64,000 nt of DNA from Leptodactylus fallax (GCA_947044405.1 CAMRHE010001075.1:62001-126000), one strand, 5' to 3'; shown: positions 1 through 12,620, numbered from the stretch's first letter. Notes: a model not told the origin generated them from the letters alone. Numbers and translations are program-made.

Positions 1-408
1 GTTCCTTGGTCTTCATGATGCTCTCTGCGCTTTAAACAGAACCCTGAGACTATCACAGAGCAGGTGCATTTATACGGAGACTTGATTACAAACAGGTGGA
101 TTATATTTATCCTCATCAGTCATTTAGGACAACATTGGATCATTCAGAGATCCTCACTGAACTTCTGGAGTGAGTTTGCTGCACTGAAAGTAAAGGGGTC
201 GAATAATATTGCACGCCCCACTTTTCAGTTTTTAATTTTTTACAAAAGTTTAAAATAACCAATAAATTTCGTTCCACTTCAAAATTGTGTCCCACTTGTT
301 GTTGACTCTTCACCAAAAAATTAAAATTTTATATCCTTATGTTTGAAGCCTGAAATGTGGCAAAAGGTTGAAAAGTTCAAGGGGGCCGAATACTTTTGCA
401 AGGCACTG
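1..408 (+). mobile_element. Non-autonomous Tc1-type element, 3' portion (subfamily A)
   Basis: The right end reads GGGGGCCGAATACTTTTGCA and then AGGCACTG, stopping at a TA (409-410), as Tc1/mariner elements do. The 190 bp before that end closely match the 3' end of the Tc1 copy at 27553-28136, but here no transposase sequence precedes it; instead there is a non-coding body. This is the pattern of an internally deleted derivative that keeps only terminal sequence. The left end lies outside the window, so the full length is unknown. The short open frames inside it are not genes. Confidence 0.8.
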
Positions 409-1170
409 TATATTAATGAAAGAGTCCAATCTTTGGTCGCTTATTGCACTGCACTTGAGCCTCATTTACATAATTATAGAAACAGCTTTTTTAAGGAAAT
501 GGTGCATCTATTAGATTATCTAAAGATATAATGGAGAATAGCATAATATACTTTTAATACACTGTGGCTGGTTAGACATCGAGTTTCCTGGTGACAGACT
601 CCATTTAATAATTATACAGAATGGATCACCATTATTATTAGTAACCTATTAATATACTACTATAATAATATGAATGATTCACCTTACATTCTACAATTAG
701 ATTAATACCTATGTATCAATGCAGTTGGCAACCTTGGTGAGGATCTATTAGACTGATATAGTGGGTTGTTAAGAGGAATGTCTATTTTGGACAATCCCTC
801 CTTGTTAGAAGTGTTTCTTATCAGTAGGCTGTATCTCCTTATTGGAAACTTCAGTGATCAGCTGTGAACCTGAAACTATGAAGGGAATTCATCAATCCCT
901 TTACCCCATTTTTCTGGACTATGGTGATGATATTGTAGTGAACATTTGGTACATGGCCCTTTCTTATGCCAAACGTGTGCCACAAGCCCCATTGTGCGAG
1001 TGGGGTAGGAATAAGGGTAGGCCGGTAATGTCTTGGCCTGACAGATTCATTATAACTCATGCCAATCACGGTGTGAGTTATGATAGAAATCTATACTAGT
1101 TCCTAACTGGTGTAGATTAATTGACACAGGGACATGTGACTAATTTGTGATTTATTGGGGCTTATAGGGG

Positions 1171-1269
1171 CACATAGGGGCAGATTTATAAATTTCTCGG
1201 TCCCTTCATCAGGCCCTTTATTAAGACTGGTGTACAATATGTTAGTGTTAATAAATCTGCCCCTATGTG
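1171..1269. repeat. Short inverted-repeat element (MITE-like)
   Basis: CACATAGGGGCAGATTTAT at 1171-1189 is repeated as a perfect 19-bp inverted complement at 1251-1269, enclosing about 61 bp. The same GGGCAGATTTA motif ends a larger element at 6683-6981. A transcript of this segment could fold into a stable stem. Target duplications are not clear. Confidence 0.65.
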
Positions 1270-2002
1270 TTCAATTACTCATCAGCACCACCACAGGGGT
1301 TATGAAGAATTACACAGTGCCCTTTCAGATCAATGCATGTGTAGTGCAGGACAGGACAGGTCTCCCGGAGTCTCTATCCATGAGATAAGGATCTGAACAA
1401 AGGATTCCCTTGTAATAACTATTCTCCTATAGGGTTAATGGTTAGAGTTTTCTAAAGTTTTAACACCTTTAATATCTGACACATGTCTTACATGTCAGAG
1501 ATGTGAGGTGATCCTGTATGTCACAAGCTGCGCCTACAGAAGGTGCTCACCATTTGTAAATACTGTACATGTTTTAGCATTTTTAAGGACACATTCCAAA
1601 AGTAATAAGTGCAATGTTTCTCTTCATTCTTTCATACTTTGCCTTGAGCACAAGATTATTTTTGTGAAATTTCTAAAGTGCAGCAATATCTTTCATCTTT
1701 TAATTAATTTTCTCATTTACGTGAATTCCAATGGTAATACAGTGATACTAAGCACATGTACTAGCTAACTTTTATAGCGTGTGCTTAACCCCTTAGTGCT
1801 GAAGACAGTTTTAGCCTTTATGATGTGGCAATTTAGTATTATAGCTCTTACAAAGAGAGCCTCTAATTCTCTACTTATCTGCGTGTGATTCTAGATGAAT
1901 AAAGGGGGCTAAAGAATTTTGGACAAACCTGCCAATTTCCAGGGGAATGGCCGGCCATCTAATGGATATGGAGGTGTCCCAACTCTCCACTGGTGTTGGG
2001 TT

Positions 2003-2022
2003 AAAAAAAAAAAAAAAAAAAA
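2003..2022. repeat. Poly-A tract (A20)
   Basis: An uninterrupted run of 20 A, followed by GGAAAAGG. No upstream retrotransposon body is recognised, so it may be simple slippage. Confidence 0.8.
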
Positions 2023-3707
2023 GGAAAAGGAAGATAGATTTCAATTTCTAATCCATTGTTCTTAAAGGATTTTATTCCATTGTTTTAAGTAAAAAGGCAT
2101 ACAAACCTAGCCAAGCTGAGCATGCATGTTTCTGGGACAGTAGAGGGTAGAAGGAGCTTTGGTCAAACAAGCTTTTTGCCTAAAGCCATCTAACATGTCT
2201 GGCCAGCCTAAGTCATGTAATGAAATTATAAGTATGACATACAGGGCTCTGTTCCTAGAGAGCAATGTCCCTGACCCTACAGTATTCCTCCCTATTTACC
2301 TTCTATGTTAGGGTTCTGCTTCCTGGAATTATACTCATTATTGTGAAGCTAATGCAGTGCAACAATGTATAAATCCAACATACATGTAGGGGAATACACT
2401 TTCCTGTAGTTATTAAATACCACAATGAGCCTGTCATATCCGAAGTCTTTATAACCTGTGCAGGTGGTTGCCTGATTCATCACAAACTCCGACAACCGTT
2501 TCACAATCCAATAATCTCGGCTACACAGTATAACAGCAGTGACTTGTCCTGGGGCCAACATGTGAAGTAAGAAATAACTGCAAGGCTTTGTATGAAATCA
2601 TGAAGGACACCTGCAGAATTTCTGATTGATTCTCTGATAAGGACTTTTTTTTTAACCTTTCACTTGTTTTAAAGATTTATGTTTTCCTATAAAACAGACA
2701 AGTGCTGTAGGGCTCCTGCCATATTATATTAGTATACTATATGTGAATTTTACACGTGCACTTTGAGGCTCATGTATAAATCTTATTATACAGAGAAAGC
2801 ACATGAGAAATATGGCCCAAGAAATGCTTTCCATATTTATAAACACATGACACTATTTCTTATCCTAAATATCGAGAGATCCTGCATTTATAAACACTTA
2901 TTGCCAATATTGATACAAAGCCGTAATAAAATAATGGTATATTTTAAGAATAAATGCTAAAAAAAGTTGTTGATGTGGTATAAACAATATTGTTATAGGG
3001 TGACAGGTCACATAGTGGCAGCTATGTAGTAAATGCATGACGTTAAAACACTGCACACCTGTAGTGGGCCAATGGCTTTTGGGCTATCACAGGTGGGTAG
3101 GGTTTTGGCGGCTTGTGGATACTGCACTAGGTGAGCTAGCACCCAACTATCAAAGGATGACATATACCAATATACCTCAATAACGCTTACAATGTGAACA
3201 ATCCTCCACACCTTTCAATGTATGAAGTTTTATCCACAATTCAAGCAGACTGGATGAGGAACAAATCTATATTCATACAGTGCTCTATGAATAGTAACAA
3301 GGTTGAGGCTGGGAAAATCAAATGCAAATAGAAACAGGTAAGAACTTTGTGTACAAAACATCCAGTGTCTTTGAGAATGCCACGTGACATGGAAAGTTCA
3401 CATATGTTAGTGGTTACCTTAAGTTCAAATTCTGCACTAGGTTTAAAGATGTAATCTCCATTCATTTTCACATTCCCTTATATGCAGTTTTCAAGCTACT
3501 TCTAGTGCAACACTATTCTCATATGAACATATCCCTTCTAGTAATAGTAATAGTAATGTGAGGCCTGTGACTCAAGCATGGTTGTGCTTGCACTAGCGTT
3601 CAGGTTTCAGCACAATGTCCTTTATAAACTACTTTCTCCTTCTATAATATATCAAACATTTTCCCCTTACTTCCAACGTAGAGTCTGCAATAAAAGAGCT
3701 ACTTTCT

Positions 3708-3953
3708 TTGTACAGTGATATGCAGTCTGTACGACTCACCAATCCCATGCAGATTGCTGTCAGTGGGTTTTACTTTCTCATACAGCACAACCAGGAGCAA
3801 TATGCTGTTGCATCTGTATTGGAAGTAGCAGGACAACCAACTTTGGAGTTGCACAGACTCAGCAACAACAAAATGTTAAGAACAGGGGGGTACATAGAAA
3901 TCATGGGTCTCCATAGCATAGGTCAGATTCCTCCCCCTCCAAAAAAAGTATGA
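3708..3953 (+). other. Unrecognised 81-codon open frame, doubtful exon
   Basis: The frame opens just after a pyrimidine-rich stretch ending in TACAG (about 3705-3715), which could pass for a 3' splice site, and its composition is less AT-rich than its surroundings. It ends in a P-P-P-P-K-K run and a stop. I recognise no domain, no downstream splice donor clearly ends it, and it may be chance. It is listed only because it is the least unlikely host-exon candidate in the first 8 kb. Confidence 0.1.
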
Positions 3954-4089
3954 TAACGAAGAGAACTAGGTATAGAAATAATGTATTTTCTATTTTTAAA
4001 GATAATGTGCTTGCCTATCCGAAACTGTGCAGTGTAATATACAGTACAAGATAAGACTATGTTCACAGTCCATCTACATTTGAAATGAT

Positions 4090-4440
4090 ACTGTGCAGTG
4101 ACCACTTATAGGACAGAAGTGCCGCTATGCATTGTCCATATACAGGATAGAAGTGCTACAGTGGATTATCCATATACAGGGTAGAAGCAGTACTGCTCAG
4201 TGTCCATATAGAGGATAGAAGTGCTACAATGTAATGTCCATGTAGAGGATAGAAATGCTACCGTGCAGTGTCCATATACAGGTTAGAAGTGCTGCTGTGC
4301 GGTGTCCACACTGATTGTAATAGCCACCAACCCCAGTGCTACAGTGTAATGTTCATACAGAGGATAGAAGTGCTACTGTGCAGTGTCGATATACAGGTTA
4401 GAAGTGCTGTTGTGCAGTGTCCACACTGATTGTAATAGCC
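4090..4440. repeat. Degenerate tandem repeat, about 37-bp unit
   Basis: About nine imperfect units built on TCCATATACAGGATAGAAGT followed by GCTACNGTGCAGTG. Two units (near 4280-4330 and 4395-4445) carry an extra shared segment, CACTGATTGTAATAGCCA, so there is a higher-order repeat in the right half. No coding potential is seen. Confidence 0.8.
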
Positions 4441-6682
4441 ATTATCGCCTATGGTGACAGGTTAGGTTATAATTTAGGAGATGCATATTTACTTATTGTC
4501 ACTTGGACCATGCTGCAGCAACAAATTCCAAAGCAGAGGGTGTGTTAGCTGTGAAGGACAGGCCAGCGCAGAATACATAGCTAACATGTCCAGAGTTAAG
4601 GCAGTGCCTACTGCCTACTGGATTCAGGCCAAGCGAGAAGCTTCTAGGAACACACAGCCCTAGGAACAACCCTCCAGAAAGGAGGTTCCTGCACATTCTG
4701 GCCAGGCTTCCCTGTCTCATGGGCCTTATAAACAGCTGTGTGGTCTGCCTCCATTGGAGAAATGCCAAAGGTTTGATATGTTGAGTCTAGTGAAACTGAA
4801 GTTACCCCAGTATGAGTCCTTTTCATAATGACTGTGAGCTTAGCAGTTCTCTTTTGCATACACAGTGGGAGAATGGAGGGATGGGCTAGAACTCATGAGT
4901 GCAGATTCCCATAGACTTTACATTAGTAGGGTGTCTGTCTCATAGATGTCCTAACAACTAGGCCTCTGTCTGGTAGTAAATGAACTTTGACCTTTCCATT
5001 ATTAGCTGTTTCTTAGTTATATTGATTTGGGATAGTCCTAGACTCTTAGAATTTGTGAAGAAATGGGTTAATGAGAATTGATTGCTTACTTAGGGTTTAC
5101 GTAAACACAGAGGACACACAGCACAACTCAGTGTACAGCTTTATATGTTTAGGCATGCAAATAAAGCAAGTATGTAACCTAAAGCTTAACACATTTCTAT
5201 ACTAGTAGCAGCAGACATGAAGAACAGACCATTTGTAAATTGGATTTGCTAGTTTTCAAGGCTGGTGATGAAGATTAGGAAACCTACTGAATAGAATCCT
5301 GTACAATGACTTAGAAGGGCACGACTTATGTCTGCATGTTGTAGTGCTACTGACATGATGAAGTGTTGGCATTGTAGCAGAACATGCATGACTTCAATGT
5401 GTTGAAGATTGCCATTGATGCTCTGCAGGATTTCAGTGCTTTGTAGACATTGTTTTTAAAAGTACCACGGTCCATCAATTCACTTCAATACTCTTGGTGG
5501 GAGTTCACAGACATTACATTTGACTTATGAAATAATGTTTTTTTCCAACATACTTACCTGAGCAAACATTACATGAACAGAAGCAGACCTTTAGACGGAA
5601 GAGAAACAAAGGGAACTAAACCCTTAATACATCCAACACTGACTTATATTCAGAAAGACATATTATATATGACTCTGTAAAACTAATGCAGCATAATACA
5701 ATATTCCTCATGAAGGTAGTACGTTGTATAGTCTATGCATGGTAGGTTATGTCCTTTTCAGAAATGAATTATTGCTGACAGTTTTGCAATATTCTACACC
5801 TGTTTGCTGTACATGTACATACTACAGTAGGGTGTAGTAAATTATAACAAAGTAAATAAGTATAAGGATTACCCTATATTTCACTGTTTATGCCAGTAAT
5901 ATATGGTACAACAGTGTTTTGGAATAGAAGTGCAGATATTGTCATGTGCAGGTGGAATTTATTTGGGTTACATATATACCACATTACTGCATGCTTGGAT
6001 ACTGTATGGCAGAACACTTCCCCCATATAATGCCTTTGTTTAAAACGCATCTCCTCCTTAGCACTAAAGCTACTAAGGGAGAACGCTTGCATAATATTGC
6101 ATGCGCTGAAGCATGACACAATTGTTTTGTCAGTTTTCTATTTGTTGGCTTGGCGTAGATGTGAGTCTTAATCATACGGTTTACATAACATATTATGTAA
6201 AGTTGTAAGCTGTTGAATAACTGTATGGGTTTTTTTCAATAATGGATGAAATATTACCAGTCTGGAGGTTTACATGAAATGTGTAAAATGTTGCAGAGTT
6301 TGTTGTTCTAAACCTCATTTACAGTACTCTGTGTGCTATTTATGTCTATAGTGACTGTCACTTGGACTTTTGTGATGCGTAAATTATACCAGAGTGCTTG
6401 TAAAGTGACCATTGTTTGTTCTCAGTGGCAGTGAGGTCATGTTTGCCTATGTAAATTACTAAACTAGAACAGGCAATTACACTGACATTACAATCTCCCC
6501 TCCTTATTTTTTCTGATAATCCCAACTTCAGTTGTTATAGGATTCTACCTGCTATCTTAAAGAAATTGATCAAGTCAGTTATCCAAATGTCTACTAAAAG
6601 CCATATGCCTTAGTGTACTGTATTTCCCACAGATTATGTCTCCCTAATGCCTCCTTTTTCAGGCTTCTAAAAAAAAGTAATT

Positions 6683-6981
6683 GGGCAGATTTATTATTGT
6701 TTTACCCCAGTTTTCTTTTTAAAAAGTCAGTTGGGACATAAATTGTTGTAACTAGCATTTTTGTGCCACCCATGCTGGTTTTCTCAAAAGGGGGTGTGAT
6801 ATTGGCAATATGTACTATCATTTACACCAGATACCTGACATAAATGATGCTGGAATATATGCCAGCTGTGAGTTAGTGTAGATTTCACTACAGGCGCACG
6901 CCCATAAATATGGCACACCCTCTGCCAGTGCAGGGGATATGTAGACTGGCATTCAAAATGGCAGTCTTCATAAATCTGCCC
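6683..6981. mobile_element. MITE-like element with GGGCAGATTTA ends
   Basis: GGGCAGATTTA at 6683-6693 is answered by TAAATCTGCCC at 6971-6981, giving an 11-bp terminal inverted repeat around about 300 bp of non-coding sequence. The same terminal motif bounds the small element at 1171-1269. No transposase is present. The superfamily is not decided. Confidence 0.55.
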
Positions 6982-7424
6982 TATTGTGTTTTTTAGTGCT
7001 TTTTTTTGCCTTCTTACATGCTTAGCCTGTATTTTTTTTTTTTGGATATTTGATGTTTAATAGAGAAGTCTATGGGAAATGCACCAAACCTAGAACATAC
7101 AGTGTTTTTTTTTTTTTTTTTTTTTAAATAAGAGCTGGACTATAAACTCCTCAGATGCAATTGTTAGATACAACCAAAGCAGTGGTTACTCTCACTTTTA
7201 CTATGGCAGCTGGGATCCTTCTGAAGGCTTCCAGACCTGGTACTACTTTGTACAGTAGATATTGAGCACTGCCCAGATAATAACTAAATGCTCACAGGCT
7301 CAAGAGCCCTGGTAATAAAGCTTAGTTGCTCAAATCCTCCAGCCACATTACATCTAGACCAACTGCTGTTTTTGCCATAAGAAGGTTAGTTTTCTGCTTT
7401 ATGACAATGGAGGGTTGTGTATCA
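6982..7424. other. Unassigned stretch with homopolymer tracts
   Basis: Contains a T run at about 7029-7041 and a long T run at about 7106-7126. No gene or recognised element is seen. Confidence 0.5.
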
Positions 7425-7640
7425 TCAATCTTATTATGCTTACTTATATAGCACCATCTTTATTCTTCAGCGCTTCACAGACACTGTCCCATATAGGGCT
7501 CCCGATCTATAATTCCTATCAGTATGTCTTTGGAGCAAAACCCACGGGAGAACATACAAACTCCTTGCAGATGTTGTCCTTGGCAGGATTTGAACCCAGG
7601 ACTCCAGCACTAACCACTGATCCACCGTGCTGCTGATCTT
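7425..7640 (-). mobile_element. tRNA-derived SINE with L2-like tail
   Basis: Read on the minus strand, the head carries tRNA promoter-like boxes: a box A-like region near 7610-7635 (GTGGATCAGTGGTTAGTG-like) and a box B-like GGGTTCAAATCC at about 7590-7601. A central part includes ACATACTGATAGGAAT. The tail, at the left, is the L2-type GCGCTGNNNAATA...GCTATATAAGTAA. This layout (tRNA head, conserved core, LINE-type tail) is known from V-SINE-like families of fishes and amphibians. It is diverged and has a deletion in the core compared with the copy at 16003-16245. Confidence 0.65.
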
Positions 7641-8577
7641 CTCCAAGTGTTCCACTGGAGAGCAACAGAGGGCATGGGTAATAAATACATTTACAATTCA
7701 CACATAGCCAGCCATGAAAGAAAATCAGAAAGGAGATTAAAGAGATGACCTGTGGGTCCTCTTGGCTTCTTGATCCCGTCACAGCTACGAACACTGCAAC
7801 ACCTATAGTTACGCCAGTAGTTATTGCAGTCTACAGTATAAGTGATGTCTTAATTGCTTGTTCAAGTTCCCTGTGGGGAGGGGGAGCTAAAAAAAAAAAC
7901 TTTAGAAAACATTTAAAAATATAAAAATAACCCCCACCACTAAACCCACTAAAAATATAAAATCAAAACACCCCTCTTTCCCTGACATACAAGAATAAAT
8001 AAAAAAGAAAATAATTAGGTATCGCAGGGCCCCAAATTTCAGTACTATTAAAATATATTTATCCCATACAGTGAATGCCTCAACAAGAAATTTTCCAAAA
8101 CAAAAACTAGCTTGCCCTCAAAAATAACCCTTTATAGCCCCATGGTTGAAATAAAAAAAAATGTATAATAGAGAAACAAAAAGTAATTTCCTAAAATGTT
8201 TTTATGTAAAGGTGTTGAAACATAATAAAAATTATATAAAATTGGTATTGCTATGAATTACATGTAGAGTAAAGTTAACATGTTATTTTTACTGCTCAGT
8301 GAATGCTATAAAAACAAAGTTTGTTAGAGAATAATGCAACTGAGATTTTTCCCCATTTCCACCCCATTTTGAAATTTTTTCCAGTATCTCTTATTATGCA
8401 GTACAATTTCTCCCACAAATATCAAGCCCTCATACAGTTATGCTGATGGAAAAATAAAAATGTATGGCTCTCAGGAAATGGGGAGGTAAACAGAAAAATA
8501 GAAAATCGCTGTGTCTAAAAGAGAATAATGTATACTGTACAATGGTAAAATTTCCCGGTGTATACATTAAACATATT
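7641..8577. other. Unassigned AT-rich stretch
   Basis: No protein, RNA gene or clear repeat end. Strongly A-rich between about 7885 and 8240. It ends at the TA target site of the Tc1 element. Confidence 0.5.
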
Positions 8578-8579
8578 TA

Positions 8580-9900
8580 TAGTTGTGCTAAAAAGTTTAC
8601 ATACTCCGGCAGATGTTTTGTTTTTTTGGCCTTTTTTCAGAGAATATGAATAACAGAAAAACTTTTTCTCCACTCATGGTTAGTGGTTGGTTGAAGACAT
8701 TTATTGTCAAACTTCTGTGTTTTCTCTTTTTAAATCATAATGATAACCAAAAACATCAAAATGACCCTGTTCAAAAGTTCGCATACCCTGGTGATTTTGG
8801 CTTGATAACATGCCCAGAAACCAAACCACGGTCAAGTAGACCAACCAAAATTTCAGCCACAACTGCCCGGAAAATTGTTCGGGATGCAAAGAAAAACCGA
8901 CACATAACATCAGCTGAAATACAGGACTCTCTGAAAACTATCGGTGTGGCTGTTTCAAGATGCACAATAAGGAGGCACTTGAAGAAATATGGGCTCCATG
9001 GTCGAGTTGCCAGAAGAAAGTCATTACTGCGCAAATGCCACAAAGAATTTCACCTTCAATACGCCAAACAGCACAAACACAAGCCTCAAAACTACTGGAA
9101 CAAGGTAATTTGGAGTGATGAGACAAAAATCTAACTTTTTGGCCACAACCATAAACATTATATTTGGAAAGGTATCAACAAGGTCTATGATGAAAGGAAC
9201 ACCATTCCTACTGTAAAGCACTGAGGTGGATCACTGATGATGTGGGGATGTGTGAGCTTCAAAGGCACAGGAAACTTGGCCAAAGTTGAAGGAAAGATGA
9301 ATGCAGCACATTATCAGCTAATACTGGAGGCAAATTTGCACTCATCAGCCAGGAAGCTGCGCATGAGACGTACTTGGATGTTCCAACATGACAACGATCC
9401 AAAACACAAGGCCAAGTCAACCTGTCATTGGCTACAGCAGAAGAAAGTGAAGGTTATGGAGTGGCCATCTCCGTCTCCTGACCTCAATATCATTGAGCCA
9501 CTCTGGGGAGATCTCAAGTGCGCAGTACATGCAAGACAGCCCAGGAATTTACAGGAACTGGAGACTTTTTACCAAGAAGAATGAGCGGTTTTATCATCTG
9601 AGAAAATAAAGAGCCTCATCCACAACTACCACAAAAAACTTCAAGCTGTCACTGATGTTACAGGGCAATACAAGGTATTAAGAACTGAGGTATGTGAACT
9701 TTTGAACAGGGTCATTTTGATGTTTTTGGTTGTCGTTATGATTTAAAAAGAGAAAACACAGAGGTTTGACAATAAATGGCTTCAACCAACCACTAACCAT
9801 GAGTGGAGAAAAAGTTTTTGTGTTATCATTCATATTCTCTAAAAAAAAGGACAAAAAAACAAAAAATCTGCCTGGGTATGTAAACTTTTTAGCACAACTG
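8580..9900 (+). mobile_element. Tc1-type transposon with long IR/DR ends, 1,321 bp
   Basis: Both ends are present and flanked by TA (8578-8579 and 9901-9902). The terminal sequence AGTTGTGCTAAAAAGTTTAC at 8581-8600 is answered by GTAAACTTTTTAGCACAACT at the right. Each inverted repeat is about 210-220 bp and carries a second, inner signal: TTCAAAAGTTCGCATACCCT at about 8769 and AGGTATGTGAACTTTTGAAC at about 9689. This matches the IR/DR architecture of vertebrate Tc1 elements, in which transposase binds an outer and an inner site at each end. The element is complete as DNA, but its gene is broken, so it could move only if transposase were supplied from elsewhere. Confidence 0.92.
8788..9675 (+). 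pseudogene. Broken Tc1 transposase (DDE type)
   Basis: Tc1 transposases bind the element ends with two helix-turn-helix subdomains and cut and paste it with a DDE catalytic core. Here the frame contains the linker SSRPTKIS, the second helix-turn-helix region (TAEIQ-like segment to TIRRHLKKYGL), and then the catalytic triad motifs WSDETK, HDNDPKH and NIIEPLW, spaced as in DD34E enzymes. The first helix-turn-helix subdomain is missing: the linker begins almost directly after the inner inverted repeat. Three in-frame stops interrupt the gene. TAA at 9132-9134 follows SDETKI, TGA lies in the segment before GGSLMMWG (about 9223), and TGA at 9582-9584 stands where EEW would be expected. All three can be explained by single base changes. 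The gene is non-functional. Confidence 0.9.
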
Positions 9901-9902
9901 TA

Positions 9903-10396
9903 CAGGCCCCTAATCACCTGTCAGAGATACAAAAAAAAGGCCCTATTGCCTCTGTCAGGTCAGTAAGAGCTGGAATTTAATTTGTTCCCAACTGTATAGA
10001 AAAACACAGCACATTATCCTTTGCTTTACAGCAGGCCAGTACATAGAAAATCTTTTGCATGGTATATGGTATTTTTTAAATACTATTATGGACTTCATAA
10101 GTGATGAGTACCACTGTATGGCAGTTGGATATATACATTAGGAGCATATAGCTGATGTGTTCCAATGCTCTATTGTGATGTTCCATTCTGATATAGCAGG
10201 TCCTATAAAATATTAGAAAGGAGCATTGGAAAACCCTCAGGCTGCACACTCGGTCTTGTACATGAAGCTAACGACTTCTTTTGTATAAGACTTGCAGTCA
10301 CATCTCAATTTTAATCTTTTAGATGGTTATACATACCAGCTTATCCCATATTTAGGAATCTAAACTGGCAATTATTTGCACAGTATTTTGTATATA
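9903..10396. other. Unassigned spacer between two Tc1 elements
   Basis: About 500 bp without recognisable genes or repeat ends. It includes short (TA)-rich sequence immediately before the next element. Confidence 0.5.
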
Positions 10397-10809
10397 TACA
10401 TACGTGGACAAAATTGTTGGTACCCCTCGTTTAATTAAAGAAAAACCCACAATGGTCACAGAAATAACTTGAATCTAACAAAAGTAATAATATATAAAAA
10501 TTCTATGAAAAATGAACAAATGAAAGTCAGACATTGCTTTTCAACCATGCTTCAACAGAATTTTTAAAAAAAGAAAACTCATGAAACAGGCCTGGACAGA
10601 AATGATGGTACCCTTAACTTAATATTTTGTTGCACAACCTTTTGAGGCAATCACTGCAATCAAACGATTCCTGTAACTGACAATGAGACTTCTGCACCTC
10701 TCAACAGGTATTTTGGCCCACTCCTCATGAGCAAACTGCTCCAGTTGTCTCGGGTTTGAAGGGTGCCTTTTCTAGACGGCATGTTTCAGCTCCTTCCAAA
10801 GATGCTCAA

Positions 10810-11275
<466 letters not shown>

Positions 11276-11352
11276 AGTCTGGCTTTTTTAAGTTATTTCT
11301 GTGACCATTGTGGGTTTTTCTTTCATACGAGGGGTACCAACAATTTTGTCCA

Positions 11353-11353
11353 C

Positions 11354-11389
<36 letters not shown>

Positions 11390-11391
11390 TA
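11353..11391. repeat. (GT)n(TA)n microsatellite
   Basis: GT repeats grade into about 12 TA repeats exactly at the right end of the Tc1 element. The end of the inverted repeat (CACGTGTG) and the TA target probably seeded the expansion. Confidence 0.85.
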
Positions 11392-12014
11392 GTGTAAAAA
11401 AGTTTCTTAAACAAACAAAACTTCATTATATACAAGAAGGAAAGCCTCATTTTCTTTGAGCTGAGAGCTGAGGCATCATTGACAAAATGCCAGCCACTTG
11501 TCATAAAATATCATAGCAAAGGATTACTTTACTAAAGCTGACAAGTAATTAAAACCAAGAAAACTTGTCCTGGGCTGAAAACACATGTCAGCGGGATGTC
11601 TCTTTAATTCTGGTAGGCTTAAAAACCAATTAACAATTATAACAAAAAAACTATCAAAGCAGTGATCTCAATATTACATAACTAACATACAATAGCTTTT
11701 GTGATGCTGCAAAAAAGTGAATGTTTTTTGCTATTTTTGGTTCAAAAGTTCTCTATTGTTTAGTGTTTCTGGTAATTTATTTTTGGAAGAAGAGTAATTT
11801 GAATGCAATTAGTAACTGAACACTGCAAAGTCTTTCTATAATAGTATATTGTACCTGGGACACCTAGTAATTGCCCAATATCAAATAAGTATGTCTTACA
11901 CTTGTATATTTTGACAGTAGGTATCTGTTTTCCATAAAAGCACTTGAAAAGCAACAGGTATAGAAGAGGTTGCTAAAGAAACATAATAAGCACCTACTCC
12001 GTCTAAGAAAAAAA
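11392..12014. other. Unassigned AT-rich stretch
   Basis: No gene or recognised element. It leads into a partial copy of the palindromic GGCCCCACGT MITE. Confidence 0.5.
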
Positions 12015-12200
12015 AATGCTGCTTTTTACAGTACCAGCAAAGTGAATGGGATTTCATTAACCCAATCCATATGGAAAAAAATTGCTGCGGAAAAGTTTTG
12101 TTTTCAAAAATGCAGCATGTTAACTTCAGCTGCAGAATCACACGTGTTTTCCCTATATATTTAATAGGGGAAGAAAAAAATGCAGAGAAAAAGGCAACAA
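12015..12200. mobile_element. Partial GGCCCCACGT-type MITE
   Basis: TTTTTACAGTACCAGCAAAG onwards aligns by eye with the body of the complete copy at 37851-38185. Shared landmarks are the AAGTGAATGRGATT segment, GCTGYGGAAAAG, TTTTCAAAAATG, GCAGCATGT and TTTTCCCTAT. Both terminal repeats are missing or too decayed to place. Confidence 0.6.
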
Positions 12201-12252
12201 ACACTGAATGAAAAACCCTGCAGAAAAAATGCAATGCAAAGCATTCTTAAGA

Positions 12253-12620
12253 CTAAGGCCCCACGTGGCATCCCACAGCAAAAAAGCATTGTGGGAAAAA
12301 CCACGGCGGCAATGCATCACGGTTCTGCCTGCAGTGCTTTGCACAGTTCGCAGAGGTTTACTCTGTGGGCTTTCTGCTTCAATTATACCTATAGGGAAAC
12401 CGCTGGTGTTTCCGTAGGTATAACTGACATGCTGCGATTTCCAAAACCACAACTGTTTTGGAAATCGCAGCGTGTCAGCTGTGTGTATTTTATCGTAAAG
12501 TGGGGATGGGATTTGCTAAAATCCCATCTATTTTGCTGTAACTGTAAAACGCCGCGTTTTTTTCCTCAACGTTTCCGCCGTGGCCAAACCACAGCGTTTA
12601 TGCCACGCGGAGCCCCTTAG
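12253..12620. mobile_element. Palindromic GGCCCCACGT-type MITE, complete
   Basis: CTAAGGCCCCACGTGGCA at 12253-12270 is answered by TGCCACGCGGAGCCCCTTAG at 12601-12620. The interior holds two further hairpins: TTATACCTATAGGGAAAC against its complement ending at about 12422, and GACATGCTGCGATTTCCAAA against a complement ending at about 12478. It is GC-richer than its surroundings and has no coding content; a 146-codon open frame across it is a by-product. Related copies lie at 12015, 14502, 17010, 28183, 31283 and 37851. Confidence 0.8.

Larger units (their letters stand above)
411..6682. other. Unassigned non-coding stretch with minor repeats
   Basis: AT-rich sequence without a recognisable protein. 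It contains a small inverted-repeat element (1171-1269), an A20 run (2003-2022) and a tandem repeat (about 4090-4440), all listed separately. The stretch near 1785-1860, starting TTAACCCCTTAGTGCTGAAG, has the look of a dispersed anuran repeat end, but no partner end is visible. Open frames of 60-89 codons here have no recognised motif. Confidence 0.5.

Noticed and set aside
7580..7640. tRNA-like box A and box B considered as a tRNA gene
   Set aside because: No cloverleaf can be drawn; the sequence continues into a SINE core and L2-like tail.
12180..12620. 146-codon open frame and overlapping frames
   Set aside because: Cover a palindromic MITE; related copies do not keep the frame.
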